Assembly: GCF_013179735.1 (NCBI RefSeq) | Contig: NZ_JABMEG010000001.1 | Span: forward strand, 2,666,001-2,730,000 | DNA length: 64,000 nt | Origin: Permianibacter fluminis | Lineage (GTDB): Bacteria; Pseudomonadota; Gammaproteobacteria; Enterobacterales; Permianibacteraceae | Direction of reading: 5' to 3' | Part shown: positions 38,627-47,515 of the stretch, piece after piece | Numbering within the stretch: position 1 is the first letter of the stretch | Layout of the letters: each line of letters begins with the position of its first letter | The notes under the pieces: model-generated | Told to the model about the DNA's origin: nothing | Database searches by the model: none | The model's input: only the letters and a program-made list of their open reading frames with translations | Program-made: the position numbers and the translations under genes

Positions 38627-38841
38627 TTGATTTTGATTTCATGATTTATTCAGGGCTTCCTTAACTACACTGAGCCGTGCTTTGCTCGCAGTCTTTTTTT
38701 GGATTCCCGCAACGAAAGCTCCGAGCTTCAATACGCCAGCAGTTGGTGTGTCATTGCGATACGCATTGCTGCGGCAATGATAATTCAGACAGTCAGCAAG
38801 CATTGCGCTCAGGGCGGTCAGCACGATAGTGGGGTGGCGTC

Positions 38842-40317
38842 ATGCGTTGGCTTTGTTTGTGGCTGCCGCAACTGGCGTTGGAAATTCTGCCGTTTCCGGT
38901 GCCGTCGACACAGCCGACCGTGATTTCTCATACCGTTCAGCAGCGGACCTTGATCTGGCTGGCCAATCCGGCCGCACAGCATCTTGGCATCAAACGTGGC
39001 ATGAGTCTGGCGATGGCGCAAGCGCTGGTGCCAGGCTTGACCATCTTTACCCGGACCGATTCAGCCGAAGCCTTGGCCCGTGCTCAGGTTGCCACCATCG
39101 CCCTGCAATTCAGCAGTGATGTTCAGCTGACGCAAGGTGGCGCCATCTTGCTGGAGATCGAACGCAGTGCCTTGTTGTTCCGGAAGCCTCAACAATTGCT
39201 GCAGCAACTGCAGCATGCCATAGCAGCGCTGGGTTACAGCGTGCAAGCCCAATTTGGCTGGGGCGCAACCGCGGCACTGGTGCTCAGCCGTCTGCCGACA
39301 CTGACGCAGACCGGGCCTATCGCCTTGCAGCAAGCGCTGCGGCAAGCACCACTGCGCTGTCTGAGTCGTGACGGCCGTGTGCCAAGGAAATGGTTGGAGC
39401 ATTTTCAGCAAATTGGCGTGCAACGCATTGGCGATTTGCTGGATCTGCCACGACCGGCGCTGGGCCGACGCTTTGGTCAGGAGCTGCTCGATTACCTGGC
39501 GCGTTTACAAGCGCAGCAGCCGGACACGTTTGCGCCGTTTCAGTTACCGGAGACGTTTCAACAATCGATTGAACTGCCGCGCGAAACCGATCAGGTCGAT
39601 GCCTTGCTCTTTCCTATCCGGCGGCTGTTTCTGGCGCTTGAAAGCTATTTGCGGACCCGTCAGCTGGCGGTCAACCGACTGCAGATTCTGCTCGGCCAAC
39701 ACCGGCGCAAGCCGCAAGCGATCAACGTTGGTACCGTTGCGCCGAGCTGGCTCGCCAGCGAATGGTTGAGTCTTTGCCGTTTGCGGCTGGAGCGACAGCC
39801 CTTGTTGGCGCCGGTGCTGGAGATCAGCGTCAAGGCCGAGCAATTTGTGCCATTGACGCCGACACGTGCCCAGCTATTCGCCAGTCAGGAAGATGAGCGC
39901 AATCATGAGCAGCAACTGCTCAGTATTTTGCGGGCACGGCTGGGGGATAGTGCCGTGCAACAGTTTGCTGTCGCGGCCAGTTGGTGGCCGGAACATGCCA
40001 TGACAATCCGCGCCGTGGCGGCCACGACTGCCGACGATGCGATATCCGCTGATGAAATACCCGCCGTGGCGGCCGAGCGGCCACTGGTTTTGCTGGCGCA
40101 TCCCCAACCGCTCAAATCCCTGCGCGATGTGCCGCAGTATCGCGGCCCGTTGTGTTTCGAACCGGAAGCGGAATGGTTGCAATCCGAGTGGTGGCAGCAG
40201 CAATGGGCCCAGCGCGAATACCGTATTGCCCGCAATCCCGCCGGTGAGCGACTGTGGTTGTTTCGTGATAGCCAGACACCGGGACAATGGTATCTGCACG
40301 GCGTGTTTGGTTGTTGA
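38842..40317 (+). CDS. imuB: ImuB, Y-family polymerase-like protein lacking catalytic residues
   Basis: A 491-residue protein with the DinB-like fold (palm and fingers, residues 1-230; little-finger region about 235-345) and a C-terminal extension typical of ImuB. The first acidic catalytic residue of Y-family polymerases is replaced (MRWLCLWLPQLALE), consistent with ImuB being an inactive hub that binds the beta clamp, ImuA and DnaE2. Residues 90-105 (ALQFSSDVQL) likewise lack the usual Ser-x-Asp-Glu. It is separated from imuA by 475 bases and nearly abuts dnaE2. Confidence 0.9.
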   Translation: MRWLCLWLPQLALEILPFPVPSTQPTVISHTVQQRTLIWLANPAAQHLGIKRGMSLAMAQALVPGLTIFTRTDSAEALARAQVATIALQFSSDVQLTQGGAILLEIERSALLFRKPQQLLQQLQHAIAALGYSVQAQFGWGATAALVLSRLPTLTQTGPIALQQALRQAPLRCLSRDGRVPRKWLEHFQQIGVQRIGDLLDLPRPALGRRFGQELLDYLARLQAQQPDTFAPFQLPETFQQSIELPRETDQVDALLFPIRRLFLALESYLRTRQLAVNRLQILLGQHRRKPQAINVGTVAPSWLASEWLSLCRLRLERQPLLAPVLEISVKAEQFVPLTPTRAQLFASQEDERNHEQQLLSILRARLGDSAVQQFAVAASWWPEHAMTIRAVAATTADDAISADEIPAVAAERPLVLLAHPQPLKSLRDVPQYRGPLCFEPEAEWLQSEWWQQQWAQREYRIARNPAGERLWLFRDSQTPGQWYLHGVFGC

Positions 40318-40319
40318 TC

Positions 40320-43300
40320 ATGACCAGCATTCTTGAGCAAACGATTGCAATGTCCACCGAATCGATGGAGCCGGCCTATGCCGAGCTGCAGACGCTGAGC
40401 AATTTTTCGTTTTTGCAATCGGCTTCGCATCCAGAGGAGTTGGTGCAGCAAGCTCATGCACTGGGTTATCACGCGTTGGCGATCACCGATGAGTGCTCCT
40501 TTGCCGGTATCGTCCGGGCCTATGCCGAAGCACAGAAATGCGGTTTGAAGCTAATTTACGGTAGCCAGTTCACGACCGACTCGGGTGTCAGGCTCATTGT
40601 GCTGGCGATGAATCAACAAGGCTATGGTCAGCTGTCGGCATTGATTACCCAAGCCAGGCGTCGCGCGGAGAAAGGCGATTACACACTGCTCGATGCCGAT
40701 CTGGAAAAGCCCTTATCCGACTGTCTGGCGATCTGGTTGCCGCTGAGCCAGCCGACGACTGAACTGGGCGACTGGCCAGCGGTGCTGCGGCGCTTGCGGT
40801 CTGCATTTGCGGATCGCTTGTGGCTCGGGGTCAATTGCTGTCAGGACGGTCAGGATGTCTGGCGCCGGCAGTTGGCGACGCAATTGCAAACTGCAGCTCA
40901 GTTAAACGAGACAGCACAGCTACAAGATGCGGTGCAGTTACAAGAGGCAATTCAATTGCCAATTACTGCAGTTGGTGATGTCCGAATGCATCAGTCATCG
41001 CGGCTGCCGCTACACCATGTGCTCAGTGCAATACGCGCACGTACCACGGTGTCGGCGCTAGGCCTGCAGCGGCTGGCCAATGGCGAGAAATGCCTGCAGC
41101 CACGCAGCCGGCTGGCCCAGCGCTATCCGGCCGAGTGGCTGGCAGAAACCGTGCGCATTGCCGATCGCTGCAACTTTTGCCCGAGTTCACTCCAGTACCA
41201 GTATCCCGACGAAGTGGTCCCGGCAGGAACGACCGCAGCGGCGCACTTGCGGGCGTTGGTCGAGCAGGGCGCGCGCATGCGTTGGCCCAAGGGCATGCCG
41301 AGCAAGAGTGCCCAACTGATCGAAAAAGAACTGGCTTTCATTTCCGAGCATCAGTACGAGCATTACTTTCTGACCGTGCATGACATTGTCCGCTTTGCCC
41401 GGGAGCAGAACATCCTCTGTCAGGGCCGCGGCTCCGCCGCCAATTCGGTGGTGTGCTATGCGCTCGGCATTACCGAGGCCGATCCGGAAAAAATCGAGGT
41501 GCTGTTCGAACGCTTTCTATCCAACAGTCGGCGTGAGCCGCCGGATATTGATGTCGACTTCGAGCATGAGCGCCGCGAAGAGGTCATCCAGTATCTGTTC
41601 AAGAAATACGGCCGCGGTCGGACTGCGCTGGCCGCGACGGTGATCTGCTACCGACTGCCCAGTACGATTCGGGATATCGGCAAGGCACTGGGTTTTGAAC
41701 TGACTTTGATCGAACAGATCGGCAATCAACTGGCCTGGTGGGATGAGCCGGCCAGCCTGCTGCAGCGCCTGGCTGAGCTGGGACTCGATCCGGCCAGTCC
41801 CTTGGTGCAATGGTTTTGCCAACTGACCTTGGAATTGATCGGTTTTCCGCGCCATTTGTCGCAGCATGTCGGCGGCTTTGTCATTGCCAAGACGCGGCTT
41901 TCGGATCTGGTGCCAGTGGAAAATGCCAGCATGATTGATCGCACCGTTATCCAATGGGACAAGGAAGATATCGAGACGCTGAAACTGTTGAAAGTCGATG
42001 TGCTGGGTCTGGGCATTCTGACCGCAATCCATCGCAGTCAGGATTTGATCGAAGGCTATTATGGCCATCGACCAACGCTGGGCGATATGGCGAAGGAAGA
42101 GCCAGCAGTGTTCGACATGCTTTGCATGGCGGACTCGGTTGGCGTGTTCCAGGTTGAATCCCGCGCCCAAATGAGCATGCTGCCACGACTGAAACCTCGC
42201 AGTTATTATGATCTGGTGGTTGAAGTGGCCATTGTCCGGCCGGGGCCGATTCAGGGCGGCATGGTGCATCCGTATCTGCAGCGTCGACAACTGCCGGAAG
42301 ACAAAATTCCGTATCCGAGCAAAGAACTGATTCCGGTGTTAAAACGCACCAAGGGTGTGGTGATTTTTCAGGAGCAAGTGCTGCAACTGGCAATGGTGGC
42401 GGCGAACTTCACTGCAGAGGAAGCGGACACCCTGCGCCGGGCAATGGGTGCCTGGAAGCGCAAAGGTGATCTGGAGCGTTACCTCGACAAACTGCAAGCA
42501 GGCTTGCGCGGCAATGGCTACACGCCGGAATTTACCGAACAAATCTGCCAGCAGATTCTGGGCTTTGGCGAGTACGGCTTTCCGGAATCGCATGCCGCCA
42601 GTTTTGCTTTGCTGGCGTATGCCACCTCGTGGCTCAAGTTTCATTATCCGGCCGCTTATTGCGTGGCGCTGATCAACAGCCAGCCGATGGGGTTCTATTC
42701 GCCCTCGCAACTGGTGCAGGATGTCAAACGCCACGGCGTCGAAGTCCGCCCGGTTGATGTGCTGTTCAGCAACTGGGATTGCAGTTTGGAAGCCGGCGCC
42801 ACCGGCGCGCCTGCGATTCGCCTTGGCATGCGCTTGATCAAAGGGTTTGCCGAAACCTTGGCGCATGCGATCGAGCAAGCACGCCGTACTCTGCAACAAA
42901 CCGGTCAGTCCCTGAACGATGTGCAAGCACTGGCGGAGCGGGCAGGGCTTGATCGCGCCGCGCTGCTTTGCCTGTCGCGCGCCGGGGCGCTGCGCTCGCT
43001 TGTGGGGCATCGTTATCAGGCGCACTGGCAGGCGCTCGGTCGCGAACAGGCCAGTCTGGTCAGCACGGCGCTGCGCGATACTCAGGTGCAATTGCCGGAG
43101 CCGAGCGAGGCGCAAAACATCATTGCCGACCGCGCTTACGTTGGCGTGTCGCTGGAGCGGCATCCGATGGCGCTGCTGCGCGAGCATCGTGCATTTCGTG
43201 GTTGCAAACGGGCCGAGGATTTACCGCGCTTGCCGGGCAAACGCCGCATCTCCATCGCTGGTCTGGTGACCAACCGGCAGCGCCCACAAACCGCCAATGG

Positions 43301-43523
43301 CACGTTGTTCATGACGCTGGAAGACGAAACCGGCAACACCAATTTGATTCTCTGGCGCGATGTCCAGGAGCGCAATCGTCAAGCCATCTTGCAAAGCCAT
43401 CTGCTGCGGGTGACCGGCCTGCTGGAAAACCGCGACGGCGTTCAGCATGTGGTGGTTGAGCACATGCTGGCGCTGGATGAGCTGATTGCGGCGCTGCCAA
43501 CCGCCTCGCGGGATTTCCATTGA
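40320..43523 (+). CDS. dnaE2: Error-prone DNA polymerase III alpha subunit DnaE2 (ImuC)
   Basis: The polymerase of the cassette, 1067 residues from the ATG at 40320 (later ATGs at 40350 and 40365 are possible; none has a strong ribosome site). The PHP domain begins PAYAELQTLSNFSFLQSASHP with the DnaE2-type ITDECSFAGIVRA; the palm holds the catalytic aspartates in PPDIDVDFEHERREE near residue 410; an OB fold lies near the C-terminus (KRRISIAGLVTNRQRP). Residues about 188-211 consist of a four-copy 6-residue repeat ending in QL, unlike the rest of the domain. Two bases separate it from the imuB stop. Confidence 0.94.
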   Translation: MTSILEQTIAMSTESMEPAYAELQTLSNFSFLQSASHPEELVQQAHALGYHALAITDECSFAGIVRAYAEAQKCGLKLIYGSQFTTDSGVRLIVLAMNQQGYGQLSALITQARRRAEKGDYTLLDADLEKPLSDCLAIWLPLSQPTTELGDWPAVLRRLRSAFADRLWLGVNCCQDGQDVWRRQLATQLQTAAQLNETAQLQDAVQLQEAIQLPITAVGDVRMHQSSRLPLHHVLSAIRARTTVSALGLQRLANGEKCLQPRSRLAQRYPAEWLAETVRIADRCNFCPSSLQYQYPDEVVPAGTTAAAHLRALVEQGARMRWPKGMPSKSAQLIEKELAFISEHQYEHYFLTVHDIVRFAREQNILCQGRGSAANSVVCYALGITEADPEKIEVLFERFLSNSRREPPDIDVDFEHERREEVIQYLFKKYGRGRTALAATVICYRLPSTIRDIGKALGFELTLIEQIGNQLAWWDEPASLLQRLAELGLDPASPLVQWFCQLTLELIGFPRHLSQHVGGFVIAKTRLSDLVPVENASMIDRTVIQWDKEDIETLKLLKVDVLGLGILTAIHRSQDLIEGYYGHRPTLGDMAKEEPAVFDMLCMADSVGVFQVESRAQMSMLPRLKPRSYYDLVVEVAIVRPGPIQGGMVHPYLQRRQLPEDKIPYPSKELIPVLKRTKGVVIFQEQVLQLAMVAANFTAEEADTLRRAMGAWKRKGDLERYLDKLQAGLRGNGYTPEFTEQICQQILGFGEYGFPESHAASFALLAYATSWLKFHYPAAYCVALINSQPMGFYSPSQLVQDVKRHGVEVRPVDVLFSNWDCSLEAGATGAPAIRLGMRLIKGFAETLAHAIEQARRTLQQTGQSLNDVQALAERAGLDRAALLCLSRAGALRSLVGHRYQAHWQALGREQASLVSTALRDTQVQLPEPSEAQNIIADRAYVGVSLERHPMALLREHRAFRGCKRAEDLPRLPGKRRISIAGLVTNRQRPQTANGTLFMTLEDETGNTNLILWRDVQERNRQAILQSHLLRVTGLLENRDGVQHVVVEHMLALDELIAALPTASRDFH
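40881..40952. repeat. Four in-frame 18-bp degenerate repeats inside dnaE2
   Basis: Units start at 40881, 40899, 40917 and 40935, each beginning CA[AG][TC]T and encoding Q-L-x-x-x-x hexads. They form a Gln-rich insert in the PHP region. Confidence 0.75.
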
Positions 43524-43712
43524 GCCTGGCTTGGCTAACGAACGGCCTGCCGGCGCGGCTGGGCCCGGGCATCGCAGATCCAGAAAGAACGGAAACCGCA
43601 GCGAGTCCCCGTGTGCGCCAGCGCACGCTTTGGCGAAGCGGCGGTCAAGATTGGCGGTAATTGGCCGATAAGACGATACCTGTCCAAGCAAATTGTGATG
43701 CCGTAGCCTGTC

Positions 43713-43985
43713 ATGCCGAATATCCCGAGCGGTGCCGAGTTGCCCCGCGTTTTTGTCGATAACCAGCCCAGCCGACCGGAACTGCTGCCGCGGCCGGTGC
43801 CTTTGGTGCCGCCGGCGCCGGCCAGTCCCAGCGGCGGCACGACGGCGGGTGTCGAAAAGCGCAAGGCCGATCGGCGTCGGCAGGAGAGCGTTGTGACCGT
43901 CGAGCGGCGTCAGGGTGACCGTCGCAATCGCAAACGCCAGCCGGGCGAAGAGCGGCGCGGCCAGCACATCAGCATCAAGGTCTGA
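43713..43985 (+). CDS. Small protein with repeated Arg-rich DRR motifs, unknown function
   Basis: A 90-residue predicted protein. The first half is Pro-rich (PRPVPLVPPAPASP near residues 26-40); the second half is strongly basic with repeated patterns KRKADRRRQE and ERRQGDRRNRK. Such a tail suggests nucleic-acid or membrane-surface binding, but I do not recognise a characterised family. No clear ribosome site is visible and the composition is biased, so the gene call is only moderately supported. It lies between dnaE2 and the next unknown gene on the same strand. Confidence 0.5.
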   Translation: MPNIPSGAELPRVFVDNQPSRPELLPRPVPLVPPAPASPSGGTTAGVEKRKADRRRQESVVTVERRQGDRRNRKRQPGEERRGQHISIKV

Positions 43986-44099
43986 CGTCGGCGCCAATCC
44001 GCCTGCGGCCAGCAAGGCCGTGGCGGTGCGCGTCGCCATTGTCCGGGCGGGTGCCGCCGCCTATCATGTCGGCAGTGCGCAACGGAGCCTTCCGCAACC

Positions 44100-44564
44100 A
44101 TGACTGCCTACGATGTTGACAAGCTGATGGCGGAAGCCCGGCGTCTGGCAGCGGACTATCACAAGGCCACCGGCCTGACCTTGCCTCTCAGCAACGAAAT
44201 TGCCCGACATGACGCCATGCGCCTGCTGGATCTGCAGGCGCCGGCCGAGGCCATTGCCGGCGTTGACGCCATTGGCACCGGCGAGCGCGCTGCGCTCAAG
44301 TTTCAAATCAAGGGCCGGGTGCTGTTTGAAGAAAGCCGGACCCGGCAGCGGGTCGGCCAGCTGGGCTTTGATGGTCAGTGGGACATCGTGGTGCTGGTGT
44401 TGATGAACGAGGAATACCAGCCACTCGAATTGATCGAAGCCAGTCGGGAAACGCTCAGCGCCGCGCTGGCCGAGATCAAGCCCAATAAACGCGGCGCGAT
44501 GACGGTCGCCCGTTTTCGCAACCTCGGCCGGGTGGTTTGGCAAGCCGAGAAGCAGGCCGCGTGA
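44100..44564 (+). CDS. Conserved-looking protein of unknown function, possible nuclease-like fold
   Basis: A 154-residue soluble protein. The order LKFQIKGRVLFEE, then WDIVVLVLMNEEYQPLELIEA, resembles the beta strands of PD-(D/E)XK-like proteins that carry a Q-x-K motif (QIK at about residue 65) after an upstream acidic residue (VDAIGTGER). I infer a restriction-endonuclease-like fold at low confidence. No methylase or other restriction gene is adjacent, so a defence role is not supported. Codon use fits the genome, and the start at 44100 is the first ATG. Confidence 0.7.
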   Translation: MTAYDVDKLMAEARRLAADYHKATGLTLPLSNEIARHDAMRLLDLQAPAEAIAGVDAIGTGERAALKFQIKGRVLFEESRTRQRVGQLGFDGQWDIVVLVLMNEEYQPLELIEASRETLSAALAEIKPNKRGAMTVARFRNLGRVVWQAEKQAA

Positions 44565-44589
44565 CGCGGCAGTCCCGTGGTTTTTTTTT

Positions 44590-44616
44590 GCGGTTCGACA
44601 AGCTCAGCGCGAACGG
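44590..44616. repeat. Dispersed intergenic repeat (GTTCGACAAGCTCAGCGCGAAC)
   Basis: The imperfect palindrome CGGTTCGACAAGCTCAGCG..GAACGG matches a short repeat commonly seen between genes in proteobacteria. A relative (TTCGACGTGCTCAGCACGAA) occurs at about 35798-35817. Confidence 0.5.
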
Positions 44617-44713
44617 ATATTGGTTGTTTCATCAGCGGCTTTGTCAGCAGCATCAGCAATGGCCGCGCTGATGGTGCGAACCCTTCGGATAATTTTTACC
44701 GGCTCACGGTCGT

Positions 44714-44727
44714 CGATTGCACAATCG
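44714..44727. promoter_or_regulatory. Perfect palindrome upstream of yoaA
   Basis: CGATTG-CA-CAATCG lies 23 bases before the yoaA start, close enough to be a regulator site or a leader hairpin. No known operator is matched. Confidence 0.3.
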
Positions 44728-44749
44728 CGAGTGGGTTTCAGGATAATTC

Positions 44750-46678
44750 ATGAATCAAGTGGTATCGCCGAGCGCGTATTCGCTCGGCCCTGATGGTCCT
44801 TTTGCCGAACAGGGTGCGTTTCGTGCCCGGCCTGCCCAGATCGAAATGGCGCAAGCGGTCGAAACCGCGTTGCAGCAGCGGCTGACTCTGGTGGTCGAGG
44901 CGGGCACCGGCACTGGCAAAACCTTTGCGTATCTGGTGCCGGCGCTGCTCGCCGGTGAGCGGGTGATCATTTCAACCGGCACCAAGAACCTGCAGGATCA
45001 GTTGTATCACCGCGATCTGCCCACCGTCTGCGACACGCTCAATGTCAAACCGAAACGGGCATTGCTGAAAGGTCGCAGCAATTATCTTTGCAGTTACCGT
45101 CTGGAGCAAACCCAGCAAACCGGGCGTTTGCCGACCAAGGATTCCGTGCGCAGTTTGCGCGCCGTTGAATCCTGGGCTCGCGGCACCAACACCGGCGATT
45201 TGTCGGAATGCATTGCCCTCGCTGATGACGATCCGATCGTCTCTTTTGTCACCAGCACGGCCGAGAATTGCCTCGGCGGTGAGTGTCCGCATTATCAGGA
45301 CTGCTTCGTGGTCAAGGCGCGGCGGACGGCGATGGATGCCGATATCGTGGTGGTCAATCACCATTTGCTGCTCGCCGATCTGGCGCTGAAAGAAGAGGGC
45401 TTTGGTGAGCTGCTGCCGGGCGCTGCGGCGATCATCATCGACGAAGCGCACCAGCTTGCCGAAACCGCCAGCAATTTCTTTGGCCAGACCGTGTCGAGCC
45501 GGCAACTGCTCGAGTTTGCTCGCGATACCGAAGCGGAGACGCGCGCCCATGCCCGCGATCAGGATGAGCTGCTGGTGGCTGTGCAAGGCATCGGCAAATC
45601 GGTTGCCGATGTTCGGCTGGCGCTCGGCATGGACCGGCAGAAAGCACCATTGTTGCCGCTGCTGAAAAAACGCGATCTGCAAACGGCGTTGGCCGAACTG
45701 GGCGAACGCCTGGAATTGGCGCGCAGCCAATTGGAGTTGGCGGCGGATCGCAGTGAAGGCCTTGGTGCCGCACTGGGGCGGGTGGAAGCGCTGCAGATGA
45801 AGCTGATCAGCATCACCGAAGCCAATGACGCCGATAACGTGAGATGGTTCGAAACCTACAAGCAAGGTTTTGCTTTCAACAGCACACCGCTGGCGGTAGC
45901 GGAATCCTTTCAACGGCAGACGGCGCGGTATCGGAATGCAGCTTGGGTATACACCTCAGCCACCTTGACCGTGAACCAGAAATTTCGCCACTTCACCGAT
46001 CAGCTGGGTTTGCAGTCGCCGATGACGCTGGCGCTCGACAGCCCGTTTGATTACGGCAATCAGGCACTGCTTTACATTCCTAATGGCTTGCCGGATCCGG
46101 ACGCGCCGCATTATCTGGAAGCGTTGATGAGTGCGACGCTGCCAGTGCTACAGGCAAGTCAGGGCCGGGCATTTCTGTTGTTCACCAGTTATCGGGCGCT
46201 GGAATGGATGGCGCGTGAACTGCCGTCGCAGATTCCTTACCCTGTGTTGGTGCAAGGCAGCCAGCCGCGCAACCGCTTGCTCGATACTTTTCGTAAACTC
46301 GGCAACGCGGTGTTGCTTGGCACCAGCAGTTTCTGGGAAGGCGTGGATGTGCGCGGCGAGGCGCTCAGCCTGGTGGTGATTGATAAACTGCCGTTTGCCG
46401 CGCCGGATGATCCGGTGCTGCGCGCGCGTCAGGATGCCTGCCGACGCAATGGCGGTGACCCGTTCAACGACATGCAGTTGCCGCGCGCCGTTATCACGCT
46501 GAAGCAGGGCGCCGGACGCTTGATCCGCGACGTCACCGATACTGGTGTGCTGATGATCGCCGATCCGCGTCTGATAACACGGCCCTATGGCGAGGTGTTT
46601 CGGCGCAGTTTGCCGCCGATGCCGTTGTCACGGCAATTGTCCGATGTGCAGCGGTTTTTTCTGCGCCATGCCCGGTGA
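44750..46678 (+). CDS. yoaA: DinG/XPD-family DNA helicase YoaA
   Basis: A 642-residue superfamily 2 iron-sulfur helicase; in E. coli YoaA works with the polymerase III chi subunit in repair. Walker A is EAGTGTGKT (about residues 51-59), the four cluster cysteines are in YLCSYR, ENCLGGECPHYQDCF, the Walker B box is IIDEAHQL (near 228), and the helicase C-terminal motifs include LLGTSSFWEGVDVRG and QGAGRLIRD. Length matches E. coli YoaA (about 636), not DinG (about 716). It is followed by tsaB as in E. coli. Confidence 0.92.
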   Translation: MNQVVSPSAYSLGPDGPFAEQGAFRARPAQIEMAQAVETALQQRLTLVVEAGTGTGKTFAYLVPALLAGERVIISTGTKNLQDQLYHRDLPTVCDTLNVKPKRALLKGRSNYLCSYRLEQTQQTGRLPTKDSVRSLRAVESWARGTNTGDLSECIALADDDPIVSFVTSTAENCLGGECPHYQDCFVVKARRTAMDADIVVVNHHLLLADLALKEEGFGELLPGAAAIIIDEAHQLAETASNFFGQTVSSRQLLEFARDTEAETRAHARDQDELLVAVQGIGKSVADVRLALGMDRQKAPLLPLLKKRDLQTALAELGERLELARSQLELAADRSEGLGAALGRVEALQMKLISITEANDADNVRWFETYKQGFAFNSTPLAVAESFQRQTARYRNAAWVYTSATLTVNQKFRHFTDQLGLQSPMTLALDSPFDYGNQALLYIPNGLPDPDAPHYLEALMSATLPVLQASQGRAFLLFTSYRALEWMARELPSQIPYPVLVQGSQPRNRLLDTFRKLGNAVLLGTSSFWEGVDVRGEALSLVVIDKLPFAAPDDPVLRARQDACRRNGGDPFNDMQLPRAVITLKQGAGRLIRDVTDTGVLMIADPRLITRPYGEVFRRSLPPMPLSRQLSDVQRFFLRHAR

Positions 46679-46730
46679 TTTTTATGTGCCGAAAAATTTC
46701 AGAGCCTGAACAGATGGATGCGTTCGCCAG

Positions 46731-47435
46731 ATGACTGCCAGCCTAAAAAACGTGCTTGCGCTTGATACCGCCACTGAAGCCTTGTCAGTCGCGTTGCAAT
46801 TCGGTGATCAGCTTGTCGGTCACTATGAAGTGGCGCCGCGGCTGCATGCCCAGAAGATCCTGCCGCTGATCGACAGTGTGCTGGCGCAAGCGGGCCTGCG
46901 CATTGCCGACATCGACGCCTTCGTTTTTGGTCGTGGCCCCGGAGCGTTCACCGGTGTTCGCACTGCTGTGGCCGTGGTGCAGGGGCTGGCGTTCAGTCAC
47001 GACAAACCGGTGCTGGGCGTTTCCACCTTGCTGGCGATGGCGGAAGGTGCCCGCCGTCAACACGGCGTCACCCAGGTGCTGACGGCAATTGATGCTCGCA
47101 TGGGGGAGATTTACGCCGCCGCGTATCGTCACGACGGCAAGGAGTGGCAGCTGGTCTTGCCGGAAGCGGTGATGGCACCGGCGCAACTGAAATTTGCCGA
47201 AGCCGGCGACTGGTTTGCCTGCGGTACCGGCTGGCAGGCACACGGCGAGCAGTTGCGCGCCGGCGTCCGTGCCCATTTGCAGCTGGAGCCAGGCGAGGGG
47301 CGCCTGCCGGACGCGCGCGACATGCTGGCACTGGCGCTGCCGGCGCTCGCTCGTGGCGAGGGTCTGCCGGCGGATCAGGCACTGCCGGTCTATTTGCGCG
47401 ATCAGGTCGCGGACAAGCCAAAGCCAAAAGCCTGA
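46731..47435 (+). CDS. tsaB: tRNA threonylcarbamoyladenosine biosynthesis protein TsaB
   Basis: A 234-residue partner of TsaD and TsaE in making the t6A modification at position 37 of ANN-decoding tRNAs. The N-terminus NVLALDTATEALSVAL and the FGRGPGAFTGVRTAV motif (about residues 65-80) are diagnostic; it lacks the metal-binding histidines of TsaD, as expected. The yoaA-tsaB pairing supports the assignment. Confidence 0.94.
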   Translation: MTASLKNVLALDTATEALSVALQFGDQLVGHYEVAPRLHAQKILPLIDSVLAQAGLRIADIDAFVFGRGPGAFTGVRTAVAVVQGLAFSHDKPVLGVSTLLAMAEGARRQHGVTQVLTAIDARMGEIYAAAYRHDGKEWQLVLPEAVMAPAQLKFAEAGDWFACGTGWQAHGEQLRAGVRAHLQLEPGEGRLPDARDMLALALPALARGEGLPADQALPVYLRDQVADKPKPKA

Positions 47436-47515
47436 GCCGGCATCGGTAATTTCCGGATCTATACTTTCCGTTCGGTGCAGTATTTCGGTGTGAAGACCGG
47501 GGAGAGGACGGCGCA

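Larger units (their letters stand above)
38367..38841. other. 475-base gap splitting the mutagenesis cassette
   Basis: It contains the terminator at 38414, the palindromic element at 38528-38626, and at about 38697-38725 a decayed similar string (GGATTCCCGCAACGAAAGC). No convincing gene is present. ImuB and DnaE2 probably need a promoter located here. Confidence 0.6.

Noticed and set aside
38639-38824. A 61-residue minus-strand ORF in the imuA-imuB gap
   Set aside because: It crosses repeat remnants, has no ribosome site, and its sequence looks like translated repeat.
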